Source of the DNA: a virus
DNA length: 57,790 nt
Reading direction: 5' to 3' (one strand)
Virus record (IMG/VR): IMGVR_UViG_3300033149_006504
Span: 1-57,790 of that record
The notes under the pieces were generated by a model. The model worked only from the letters and a program-made list of their open reading frames with translations. It was not told the origin of the DNA and did not search any database. The position numbers and the translations under genes were made by a program. Positions 35,125-44,015 of the stretch are shown one piece after another; the stretch's first letter is position 1; each line of letters starts with the position of its first letter.

Positions 35125-37506
35125 ATGGCAGAAGACGAATCAACATCACCAGAAGACATGGGGGCAGCCACCGAGGCAGCCAGTACCATGTCCGAAGTCA
35201 TCACAAATCTAATTAAGGAGTTGTCCAGACTCGGCGAAGCCTCTTCCGAAGCATATGCCAAATTGAGGGAAGAAGCTGAAAAATCTATTCCCTCTATCGA
35301 CAAGGTTAAGAAGGGAATGAAATCTGCAGCAGAACAACTGCAGGATGACGGTGCAAGCCTTGCAGACACAATGCTTGGAATGGCCGGTATAAACGCCGAT
35401 ACGGAAAAGAGTTTCCTTGGAATTGCTAGCCAAATGAAGTGGGGGGGTGATGCAATGAAAGGGTTCACGGCACGACTCAAAAAAGGTTTCGCGCCCCTCG
35501 CCATAGCAAACATGTTATTAAGCAAAGTTGCCCAGTCCACACTATATTTTATGCACCAAATGGATAGCTCCCTGGTGTCATTCAACAAATCCACTGGTGC
35601 CCTCAAACTGTACGGGTCAAACATCGTATCTTTAGAAGAAACGATGTACCAATATGGCATCACGGCAGGAGACGCCGCAGAGGCACAAACGGGCTTGGTG
35701 AGAAATGTCACAAACCTGAGAAATATGTCTGATGCCTCACAGGAGAGCTTGTTAAAGACAACCGCCGTGTTACAAGAAATGGGTGTGGATTCAGACACTA
35801 CTGGTGCGAGCTTTCAATTTATGACAGCCTCCATGGGAATGACAAACGATGCCGCAGAGAGAACAACTAGACAAATGTTTACGCTCGCACAGGCACTTGG
35901 CATGCCCCCACAAGAAATGGCAGCGTCCTTCCAGGAAGCCATGCCACAACTTTCAGCCTTCGGTGCTTCTGCGAGCAAAGTATTCATGAAGATGTCAGAG
36001 GATGCCCGTGTTGCCAATATGTCAGTCTCGCAGATGCTGAGAATAACGGAACAATTTGACAAATTCGATTCAGCGGCCGCATCGGTTGGAAAATTGAATG
36101 CTGCACTCGGCGGCCCATATTTGAGCACCATTAGAATGGTGACAACAACAGACCCAACTGATCGTATGAGGGCATTGTCCGAAGCAGTAAACATGGCTGG
36201 AAAGTCTTTCGATACCATGGACTATTATGAGAGAAAAATGATAGCCTCTGCCATGGGATTATCTGATGTAAATGAACTCGCACTGGTCATGAAAGGCAGA
36301 TTTGATCTTGTTGCCGGAGCCACAGAAATGAGTTCCGATAAAATAGAGGATCTGGCGGCACAAACCAAGGACTTTAACACGATTATGGAAGAGTTCGCCC
36401 AGATTGGAAGAGCTTTCACAATTAATGTGCTTGGTCCGCTCATAAAGGGAATCAAATTCCTAACAGACGGTATTGGACACCTAGCAGCAAATCCGCTGGT
36501 CAATCTGGCTGGTGGATTAGGAGTAGCCACTGCTGGTATCGTCGCGCTATCACTTGCCCTCGGAGGTCCTATCGGCCCGATAATCGCCGCCATCGCATTG
36601 GCAATAGCAGGCCTGGTATTTGTTTTTAAGGGGCTATATGATTTAGTTGGCGGAACTGAAACATTCGTCAAAATATGGGAAGGGGTTCAGAAAAGGTTCC
36701 AGCCCGTCATCGATAGATTGACGAAGGCTTTTGGTGAATTAGTTGGAGAGGGCGAGGAGTGGACTTCTTGGCTAAAATTAAGTGAACCTCAAATCGAAGC
36801 CTTTATTGATTTCTCCGTCAGACTGGTTGCTGGACTCATAGGTGTTGCAGCTTGGATACTTGAAGCCACTAACGAGGCTGGTGGACTCAAACTCATCCTC
36901 ACCAACCTCGCCATCGCATTTTGGCCCCTGCTAGCGGCGATGACCGCAGTCGGCGCTGTCATCACCTTCGTCATCGGAGTTGTTACACTTCTAGCCTGGG
37001 GACTTAGTGAAATATTTCACAGTCTATATGTCGGCAACAGCCCCCCGCTCTTGTTGGTTTTTGCACTACTTGCCGCAGCAATCTATCTTGTCGGTGATGC
37101 ATTTAAATACCCAATTCAAATGATTGGGAAATTGATGGACGGGCTTAAGAGCCTAGCATCTTATCTAGCAGGCAAAGCACTGGGCTTCATTTCTGGTGCA
37201 ATATCTTTTGTATTCGGAGGAGGAACAACAGCTAATATCCCTTCGGCAGAAGTGAGCAACGACTCTTTCAACAGGGCTTCGGATATGGAAAGCTCAAGCA
37301 AAACAATCGCAGATGCAGTTGCCGATGGTGTCGCAGCTGCCCTAGTGGGGATGTTCCCAGAGGGCGGTGTGAAACACATGCTTGAAATAACAGCCGGTGT
37401 TGGAATGCCTCAGCTCTTTGCTTACACTACAACAATGGCAGAAACAGGTGGCAATGATGCCTTATCACAAGCACGGGCCTTTGCCCCAAAACCACAGACA
37501 GCATAG
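35125..37506 (+). CDS. Tape measure protein
   Basis: A 793-residue protein that sets tail length and occupies the tube lumen (gp29 position in T4). Helical Ala/Ser/Glu-rich N-terminal half, with stretches such as LQDDGASLADTMLGMAGI and TRQMFTLAQALGMPPQEM. The centre has strongly hydrophobic helices (about 455-500 and 585-660, for example LGVATAGIVALSLALGGPIG and MTAVGAVITFVIGVVTLLAW), which may insert in the host membrane during DNA entry. Followed by a Gly/Ser-rich tail. Long open frames on the opposite strand are shadows. The size is comparable to T4 gp29 (590), implying a somewhat longer tail. Confidence 0.8.
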   Translation: MAEDESTSPEDMGAATEAASTMSEVITNLIKELSRLGEASSEAYAKLREEAEKSIPSIDKVKKGMKSAAEQLQDDGASLADTMLGMAGINADTEKSFLGIASQMKWGGDAMKGFTARLKKGFAPLAIANMLLSKVAQSTLYFMHQMDSSLVSFNKSTGALKLYGSNIVSLEETMYQYGITAGDAAEAQTGLVRNVTNLRNMSDASQESLLKTTAVLQEMGVDSDTTGASFQFMTASMGMTNDAAERTTRQMFTLAQALGMPPQEMAASFQEAMPQLSAFGASASKVFMKMSEDARVANMSVSQMLRITEQFDKFDSAAASVGKLNAALGGPYLSTIRMVTTTDPTDRMRALSEAVNMAGKSFDTMDYYERKMIASAMGLSDVNELALVMKGRFDLVAGATEMSSDKIEDLAAQTKDFNTIMEEFAQIGRAFTINVLGPLIKGIKFLTDGIGHLAANPLVNLAGGLGVATAGIVALSLALGGPIGPIIAAIALAIAGLVFVFKGLYDLVGGTETFVKIWEGVQKRFQPVIDRLTKAFGELVGEGEEWTSWLKLSEPQIEAFIDFSVRLVAGLIGVAAWILEATNEAGGLKLILTNLAIAFWPLLAAMTAVGAVITFVIGVVTLLAWGLSEIFHSLYVGNSPPLLLVFALLAAAIYLVGDAFKYPIQMIGKLMDGLKSLASYLAGKALGFISGAISFVFGGGTTANIPSAEVSNDSFNRASDMESSSKTIADAVADGVAAALVGMFPEGGVKHMLEITAGVGMPQLFAYTTTMAETGGNDALSQARAFAPKPQTA

Positions 37507-37518
37507 GAATTAACAAAC

Positions 37519-38247
37519 ATGGCAACAGATATTTTTGAAGAACATAAGAATAAGAACGATTTGATCATTAAAATGGTCGCTTCGGGAAAATACTTGAGAT
37601 TTTCGGAGGGAATTGATTCCTTCAGTAGAAGCTATTCCGTACAATGGGACTCTGTAAATGTTTACGGAAGGCAAGATGCAATTCAAACTTATCAATCAAC
37701 TGGTGAAACTATTTCTTTAAGCTGGCCAGTGAAGCCAGATGAGGAAAACGATTTTTATGAACAACAGCTCAAAGCAATTTTAGCATTAGGGAAATTCATT
37801 AGACCCCTATATAGTTATGGTGGAAGAATCTTGGAAGCACCCCTCTTGGAAATAAGATATAGAAATTTGATTGTAGAAGATTATGACACGAGAAAACCCA
37901 TACTATGCGCCCCATCATCAATAGAGGTCAATTATGGCGATAGGGCCAGAAACATAACGACAAAAGATGGCACCCGCCTAATTTTGCCAAAGAGGATAAA
38001 CATCTCTTTGTCTGCCACAATCATAAACCGCACCGAAAAATTTTACAAGAAGGAGACCAGTGAGGATAAAAAAGCCGCAGCCGAGAAAAAAGCCGCAGAG
38101 GCCAAAAAAGCCGGAGGCACTCCCCCCGCCGCCGACCTAACCACCGCGCCCCCCGCCGCCACCAGCGGTATTGATACTGCATCACAAGTAGTGGGTGAAT
38201 TCTTCAGCAATTTGGGGTTTAACCCGTTCCCAGGGAGTAGCGAATAA
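37519..38247 (+). CDS. Baseplate / tube-initiation protein candidate
   Basis: A 242-residue protein. Residues 20-165 form a beta-rich domain (SFSRSYSVQWDSVNVYGRQD, then QTYQSTGETISLSWPV and LEIRYRNLIVEDYD) of a type found in baseplate proteins of T4-like marine phages. Residues 175-225 are a Lys/Ala- and Pro/Ala-rich linker. It follows the tape measure gene and overlaps the LysM-like gene by one base, so a baseplate hub or tube-cap role (T4 gp48-like position) is likely but not proven. Confidence 0.55.
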   Translation: MATDIFEEHKNKNDLIIKMVASGKYLRFSEGIDSFSRSYSVQWDSVNVYGRQDAIQTYQSTGETISLSWPVKPDEENDFYEQQLKAILALGKFIRPLYSYGGRILEAPLLEIRYRNLIVEDYDTRKPILCAPSSIEVNYGDRARNITTKDGTRLILPKRINISLSATIINRTEKFYKKETSEDKKAAAEKKAAEAKKAGGTPPAADLTTAPPAATSGIDTASQVVGEFFSNLGFNPFPGSSE

Positions 38248-38588
38248 TGCCATTAACAAGATATTCAAATAGAGACATAGTGATTAATCAACAAGAAATA
38301 TACGACGAAATCTTCAAAGAAAGAGGAATAAACGGAGTTCGCCAATATGAAACTCCAGAATTGTTTTTCCCAGAAACCTCAGAATTATCAGCCATGGCAT
38401 ACGACACTAGGACTTGGAAAGTTGGCGATAGGCTTTATAAAATAGCATACGAGATGTATGGGGATTCCAGATACTGGTGGATCGTTGCTCAATTTAATAA
38501 GAAGCCAACAGACCATCATTTTAAGGTTGGGGATACATATTATGTTCCGCTTTCTTTAGAAGAAGCTCTACGAAGCTTCGGTTTATAG
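38247..38588 (+). CDS. LysM-like baseplate protein, gp53-like
   Basis: A 113-residue protein. Residues 55-105 form a LysM-type module: WKVGDRLYKIAYEMYGDSRY, then WWIVAQFNK and FKVGDTYYVPL. T4 gp53, a baseplate wedge component, and small tail proteins of the P2 gpX type contain such modules. Overlaps the preceding stop by 1 nt and is followed by the hub candidate. The wedge role is inferred from fold and place. Confidence 0.68.
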   Translation: MPLTRYSNRDIVINQQEIYDEIFKERGINGVRQYETPELFFPETSELSAMAYDTRTWKVGDRLYKIAYEMYGDSRYWWIVAQFNKKPTDHHFKVGDTYYVPLSLEEALRSFGL

Positions 38589-38600
38589 GGGGGGGTGTAG

Positions 38601-41579
38601 ATGAATTCCTTAACTGCCGAAGCATTTGAAAGTGCTAAAAAAAACCAATTTTTAAAAAAAGTCCTTTTAGAATTCGCTGGCGACCCACTTCTCGACAGTA
38701 AACGAGCCTCCGCACTTTATAATACATATACCTCAACGGAGTATTATAATCTCGCCAAAGAGATCGAAAAGAACTTTCCAGCTTTCGAGTCCATCACCAC
38801 CGTTTCCAACCCCCAGGCTGTTGATATAAAATTTGACCGACGGCACCCGGCCGGCCCCAATAATGTAAAAGCCGCCAAAGGCCTCTTCGCCAAAATCAGA
38901 GACAATCTGGATGACCCCGATGGCGAGAGGTCTCTTCTCAAGCCTGACCTCGAACAATCACCCACCATAGCTTTGGTTGGCCTCTTGTTCGAAGAGATTA
39001 GAGATCAAGTGCGCGCCCTGGAATTGAGCGAACCAAACAAGGATACAGTGCTTAACCAGGAACTCCGCAAAGCGATAATGAACCAGACGATATATCTTTA
39101 TTACTTTTTAATTTTCTTGTGGAAATATCAAAGTGGATCCGCGCGAATAGGTGAAATAGCAAAAGATTCAGGGATACTGACCTCGGAAGATCTGTTCTCA
39201 GCAAAGCTGGGACTGCTGGAAGACATAATTGAACAAGAGAAGGAACACAACAGAGAATTACAATCAGGAGAGATTATGAGTTTGGCAGCTGCAGCAGCAG
39301 GGGAATTCGCCACCTCTCGCCAAGCAATCATAGATTCAAGATTTATTGCCCAAAAATATTTAATTCAAAATATGGAATCACTGGACCGCCTTTCACGCGA
39401 ACGAATATCCAAGCGGGTCACTGCTGGATATGATCAACAGCCAATTGGCATCCCCCAGAATAGGTTAGTGAGACTAAAAAACAGCCACCTCCATACAATA
39501 TCATCCCTGACAGGGGCTTCCTCGGGGAAAAAAATATTCAATATGAAGACTGGAACCCTATCAAGGCTGCAGCCAGAGATAAGGATTTTCAAAACAAAAT
39601 ATGATAAAGAGATGGCAAAAAAGGGTGAAGTGGAAATTAAATTTCCCACCCACAATGATTTGAGTATGTTTAAATATAATCCAAATTTCGCAAAAAAGAA
39701 GCCATTAGAATTTCCAAAAACAAAACGGGGATTCGGAATAAAAAGCTTTAGCTGGAGCTACACTGGTGCTGATCCATTTTCGGTAGATAAAGACATAGAG
39801 GCAGTTTTGGAGCTATATTTCCAGGACTTTGCTCAGTTTACTGCCCTACGCGGAATGGACGAGGATAAAACTTATCGCTATATTGATTTAATAGTCCCCC
39901 TCGATGGCGAGCAGCAAGGTGCCAAGGAAAACCTGGGGGCCATTTTTAATAATGATATCCGCATTCAAGCTGGCTGGCAACGCCCAGAATCTATGAGCGA
40001 TGCAGAAGCCAACGCCATCACTGCGGGAAATATTGATCTCCATTTGACAATGCAAGATTACAGTTTGACATTCGATGGCAATGCCAACGGTGCAGCCAGC
40101 ATTACCATCAACTATAGAGCAAGAGCCGAGACTGCGGCAAAGAACAAGCTCATTAATATTTTAGCACCAACGAAAGAGGAGATGACCGATATATTATCCA
40201 CCAAGACTGCAATCGCCGCATTGGGAATCATTGATGAAAGCTCGGGAAAAAGAGAAGAACTCATAAAAGAAAAAACACAAATAGAGACGAATGCTAGGAA
40301 CAGAGCAGTTAAAAATTTGGTTGAGACACTCATCGATGAGAAATCGATTTATTGGAGAGATATAAACACCAGGGGGGTACTTGATTCTGCACTGGGAAAA
40401 CCAACCGCGAAAAGAGCTGTTGACTTATTAGCTTTAACAGCAGTTTCGGCCGATGGAAAATACACTGACGGTTTAAAAAGCTCGCTGGAGGATATCAAAT
40501 CTACAATAACTCCCCCCTCCATCAAAGATCTCGCTCTACTCAAAAATATAAAAGATCGAGAAAAACCGCCATCTGTTCCTGATTCCGTAGAGGCTGGTAC
40601 TCAACACCGTATATTATACACTTTTTTTGGAGATATTGTCCAAGCTGCAATGCAGCATGCTCTGGACCCAGAGCATGCTGCAGAAATGATGGGAACCCCC
40701 AAGGATATTTTGGAGAACATGAAGCTGATATGTTCAGAATTTAAGGTGGGTGGTAAGTCATACAATATTGCCGACTTGCCAATTGACATGGTATTGTTCA
40801 CACAATTCTTATATGACACCATAGGGAGCACCCAAATTAGTTCGAAACCTATCGCAATGTTCATAAAAGAATTACTGGCACAAGTTGTTATTAATAATGC
40901 TGATAAATATATCTCCTTAAAAGACGGAAATACGAGAACCTTTCGCCTCGGATATCACAGTCTTAAAAATCCATTGAAGCCAATTCCTGAAAGGGAATAT
41001 GATTTAGAGGATAAGGATGACACCAGATTATTTGTCCAGGGTGCAAATTATGAATATCTTGTTTTGTACTCCGACTCTCCAACTCCGGCAGAATTTTTGA
41101 TTACTAATGGGGATGGCCCAGATTCTTATAAGAACAAAAGAAAAAGAAATGAAGAAAATGGAATATTCCACTTTGTTCTGGGGACCACAACATCTCTGGT
41201 CAAAAATATTTCTTTTGAAAAAATAGACTTAGAATATGCCAGAGAGAGGAGATTGACAATTGAGAAAAATGACCCCTATGCTTTACTGGCAAACGTTTTT
41301 AATGTCAATATCCAAATGTTTGGAAACAATCTCTTCCGGCCTGGAAGTTATATATACATTGATCCTCGTATTCTTGGATCAATGGGCAACCCTTGGGACA
41401 AAAATTCCATCTCAAATGTGATGGGGCTTGGGGGATATCACTTCGTGACACAGGTGAAGAACACGATAACAAATAACTCTTTCGAGACTTCCATAGATGC
41501 TGTTTGGAATTCCTCTGGTGATGGTGAGGTCGTCTTCGGCGGTTCAGAAACAAAACCCAAGAGGCAGGAGAAGAAATGA
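38601..41579 (+). CDS. Large baseplate hub-like protein
   Basis: A 992-residue protein. The first 350 residues are helical. A middle beta region has GIKSFSWSYTGADPFSVDKD and DYSLTFDGNANGAASITINY (about 375-515). After a charged helical part, the C-terminal 100 residues have FNVNIQMFGNNLFRPGSYIY and LGGYHFVTQVKNTI, a pattern of hub proteins (T4 gp27 / phage late-control fold) whose tip barrel is followed by the needle. It overlaps the next gene by 4 nt. It is much larger than gp27, so several hub functions may be fused; no lysozyme or peptidase motif is visible. Confidence 0.55.
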   Translation: MNSLTAEAFESAKKNQFLKKVLLEFAGDPLLDSKRASALYNTYTSTEYYNLAKEIEKNFPAFESITTVSNPQAVDIKFDRRHPAGPNNVKAAKGLFAKIRDNLDDPDGERSLLKPDLEQSPTIALVGLLFEEIRDQVRALELSEPNKDTVLNQELRKAIMNQTIYLYYFLIFLWKYQSGSARIGEIAKDSGILTSEDLFSAKLGLLEDIIEQEKEHNRELQSGEIMSLAAAAAGEFATSRQAIIDSRFIAQKYLIQNMESLDRLSRERISKRVTAGYDQQPIGIPQNRLVRLKNSHLHTISSLTGASSGKKIFNMKTGTLSRLQPEIRIFKTKYDKEMAKKGEVEIKFPTHNDLSMFKYNPNFAKKKPLEFPKTKRGFGIKSFSWSYTGADPFSVDKDIEAVLELYFQDFAQFTALRGMDEDKTYRYIDLIVPLDGEQQGAKENLGAIFNNDIRIQAGWQRPESMSDAEANAITAGNIDLHLTMQDYSLTFDGNANGAASITINYRARAETAAKNKLINILAPTKEEMTDILSTKTAIAALGIIDESSGKREELIKEKTQIETNARNRAVKNLVETLIDEKSIYWRDINTRGVLDSALGKPTAKRAVDLLALTAVSADGKYTDGLKSSLEDIKSTITPPSIKDLALLKNIKDREKPPSVPDSVEAGTQHRILYTFFGDIVQAAMQHALDPEHAAEMMGTPKDILENMKLICSEFKVGGKSYNIADLPIDMVLFTQFLYDTIGSTQISSKPIAMFIKELLAQVVINNADKYISLKDGNTRTFRLGYHSLKNPLKPIPEREYDLEDKDDTRLFVQGANYEYLVLYSDSPTPAEFLITNGDGPDSYKNKRKRNEENGIFHFVLGTTTSLVKNISFEKIDLEYARERRLTIEKNDPYALLANVFNVNIQMFGNNLFRPGSYIYIDPRILGSMGNPWDKNSISNVMGLGGYHFVTQVKNTITNNSFETSIDAVWNSSGDGEVVFGGSETKPKRQEKK

Positions 41580-42823
41580 CACGCAAGTTCATCACCGACA
41601 ATAACTCACCTCTCAGTTCAATTTTCACGGAAAGGATCTTTTATGATTTTTTTGCATTCTCTCTCCAAGGGAACCCCACGTTTAGAGATCCGACCGGAAT
41701 TAAAAATTATTGGAACTTTGAAAACCTTCTTTATGGAAAGGTTGATAAAACCCTGTCGGTCATTGAACCTATCAGCGAAATATTGGTGACAATACCGAAT
41801 CAGGGCGAGATCATTTATTCTTTCCCAGAAGTTGCGACATCCTTTCTAAACTTCCAGGAAAGGTTCAAAATCCCAGCAAAAACGGGTAGGCTCGCAGAAG
41901 ATGGGTATTTACAAACACCAAATTTATATCGCGGGTTTATTGATGCAACTGTGAACTATAATCAGTTTTTGACGGATATCATTTCTCAGTTCAACAAGCG
42001 CCTGTTCGACACTCAGAAAGAGTCAGAAATAAAGAATATAAAAGATTACTCCAGGGTATTTTTTAAATATATAATTGAAAATATAAATATTCCTTTTTTA
42101 ACAAAGACCTCATATCATTTATCAAGAGAGAACTCTTCTCTGGGATCCGCATTGAGTTTGGAAATTACAGACCTAAACCCGGCATCCAATAAAGACAAAG
42201 ATGAATTCATCAAAGGCAAGAATTTTGCATTTTATAAACAGGCGGCAATTAACTCTGGGTTCCTTATCGATAAGAACATTCCGTGGAGATTAAATTTTGA
42301 TTTGTCATCTCCAGCGAATGCGGAAAAGATATCGCCAGGATACGACTCTGCGGATTTGGCAGCAAGTTTTCTTAATCAAAACTTTGCAAAAGTTGCAACT
42401 CAGGATATGGATTACCTTATCTCTACGGTCGTTGTGGGATACAACTCATTGGTTGCAAGAAAGGATTTTTATATGGATGGCCGCTGTGCGAAAGCGAGGA
42501 CACAAACAACAAAAGAAGATATGCTCAAGAACACTTTGAAAATGAATTATTGGACGAGCAAATATATTAAATTAAGAAATTATGAATCTGGAAATCAATA
42601 TACGGATCCTGAAATAGAAAAAATAATTTTTAATGCCAATGACATGACACGAGGGAAAATTGAATATATAGACAAGAAATTTAGAATGCCGTTTATCCAC
42701 GAAGGATCTACTGTTTTCGAAAATATTAAAAATTATTATGCCAATGGGGAAAACATTTCACTTGACAATTTCTCCGAGCGTGTTATAATGATTATAAAGA
42801 AATCAATTAACGAAATATATTGA
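41576..42823 (+). CDS. Unknown late protein downstream of the hub gene
   Basis: A 415-residue protein coupled to the hub-like gene by an ATGA overlap; it ends the structural region. It is rich in aromatic and Asn residues (YYDFFAFSLQ-like openings, SRVFFKYIIENINIPFL) and has no membrane or catalytic signature. A baseplate or tail-tip component is suggested by coupling. Its last 60 nt contain a sigma70-type promoter (42762-42789) that serves the replication genes. Confidence 0.65.
   Translation: MTRKFITDNNSPLSSIFTERIFYDFFAFSLQGNPTFRDPTGIKNYWNFENLLYGKVDKTLSVIEPISEILVTIPNQGEIIYSFPEVATSFLNFQERFKIPAKTGRLAEDGYLQTPNLYRGFIDATVNYNQFLTDIISQFNKRLFDTQKESEIKNIKDYSRVFFKYIIENINIPFLTKTSYHLSRENSSLGSALSLEITDLNPASNKDKDEFIKGKNFAFYKQAAINSGFLIDKNIPWRLNFDLSSPANAEKISPGYDSADLAASFLNQNFAKVATQDMDYLISTVVVGYNSLVARKDFYMDGRCAKARTQTTKEDMLKNTLKMNYWTSKYIKLRNYESGNQYTDPEIEKIIFNANDMTRGKIEYIDKKFRMPFIHEGSTVFENIKNYYANGENISLDNFSERVIMIIKKSINEIY
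42762..42789 (+). promoter_or_regulatory. Sigma70-type promoter for the DNA polymerase gene
   Basis: TTGACA, 16-bp spacer, TATAAT: both boxes perfect. It lies in the 3' end of the preceding late gene, about 40 nt before the polymerase start. Confidence 0.75.
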
Positions 42824-42830
42824 GGAATCG

Positions 42831-44015
42831 TTGCTATTTCAAACCCTGGATGATAAAAAGGAGTGTGTGGGGATTTATCTTAATGGGGAGCTGTCTTTTA
42901 ACGAGACCCTCCCAGAGAGCCTAACTCACACTTGGTCCTACTCTTCTTTCTTGGGAGATCGTGATATTCAGTATGCCAGCTTGTACTGCGGCGGAAAGTC
43001 CCTTGAGGAACTATGCCCAGAGTCTCTGAGAGACCGCTGGTGCAATGCAAAAAAGAAGTTTGAGGCTTATTTGAAGTCCTTTTCAATAGCTCGTGTATCG
43101 CTAAATGAGAACTGTTTTTATGATTTAGTTCCTGAAAAGTTTCTTTTGGAATTTTGCTATGTAAAGGACTTGATATGTCAATATATTTTCGAGAACTATG
43201 AAAAGCCGAAAAATTACGATTACCTTTTGGGGCTGGCCAAGGGGCTGGAAAATATCAAACATAGAAAGCTGAATATAAACAGAAACAACCTCTCACTTTA
43301 TAAAGCAAAACACAGGAAGTTTAAACACAAATTAAACAATCTAAAACACTATTGCCGGTTTAACATGTGTGGCACCAGGACTGGAAGATTAACAACCTTC
43401 AAAAATAGCTTTCCAGTCCTAACCCTGGATAAACAATTCCGCTGTGTCGTAGAGCCTCACAATGATTATTTCGTAGAGCTTGATTTCAACGCAGCAGAGC
43501 TGAGGACACTGATCGCTCTACAAGGGAAACCCCAACCCAAGGGAGACATCCACGAATGGAACATCCAGAATGTCTTTCGAGGCTTGGGAACGAGAGACGA
43601 GGCCAAGAAAAGAATATTCGCTTGGCTATACAACCCTGAGAGCGATGATTATCTTTGCAGCCGTGCTTATGATAGAGAATCCGTGGTACAAAAGTACTTC
43701 ACTCAGGGTCAAGTGACGACCTTTTGGAACAAGGTCATCCCCTCGGAAGAGCGAACAGCCTTAAATTATATTATCCAATCAACATGCGCTGAAAATGTTT
43801 TGAGACAAATGATTAAAGTATCTAATTACTTAAAAGGATGTAAATCATATGTTGCTTTTCCGATCCATGATTCTATTATATTGGACTTTTCGCTTGAAGA
43901 CCGAGAAAACCTCTCAGAGATAATACACATCTTTTCCAATACGGAATTGGGAAAATTCTTAGTCAATGTTAGTGTCGGGAAGAATTTTGGCAACCTTAAA
44001 AAGCTGGAGGTTTAA
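42831..44015 (+). CDS. Family A DNA polymerase, polymerase domain only
   Basis: A 394-residue protein starting at TTG after GAGGA. Family A landmarks in order: TGRLTTF (184-190, as in TGRLSS of Pol I), motif A ELDFNAAELR (216-225, Asp218), an RDEAKKRIFAWLY motif B (255-267, Lys260), ERTALNYIIQSTCAENVLR (307-325), and motif C HDS (346-348, Asp347). The usual motif C HDE has Ser for Glu here. No 3'-5' exonuclease domain is present; the N-terminal 170 residues replace it and are too short. Rhodothermus phage RM378 splits its polymerase and exonuclease between genes, so a separate exonuclease may lie outside the window. It is the likely replicative polymerase. Confidence 0.85.
   Translation: MLFQTLDDKKECVGIYLNGELSFNETLPESLTHTWSYSSFLGDRDIQYASLYCGGKSLEELCPESLRDRWCNAKKKFEAYLKSFSIARVSLNENCFYDLVPEKFLLEFCYVKDLICQYIFENYEKPKNYDYLLGLAKGLENIKHRKLNINRNNLSLYKAKHRKFKHKLNNLKHYCRFNMCGTRTGRLTTFKNSFPVLTLDKQFRCVVEPHNDYFVELDFNAAELRTLIALQGKPQPKGDIHEWNIQNVFRGLGTRDEAKKRIFAWLYNPESDDYLCSRAYDRESVVQKYFTQGQVTTFWNKVIPSEERTALNYIIQSTCAENVLRQMIKVSNYLKGCKSYVAFPIHDSIILDFSLEDRENLSEIIHIFSNTELGKFLVNVSVGKNFGNLKKLEV

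Noticed and set aside
35118-35798. 226-residue open frame on the minus strand inside the tape measure gene
   Set aside because: Opposite to a well-supported gene, no ribosome site, and composition explained by codon bias of the + strand.
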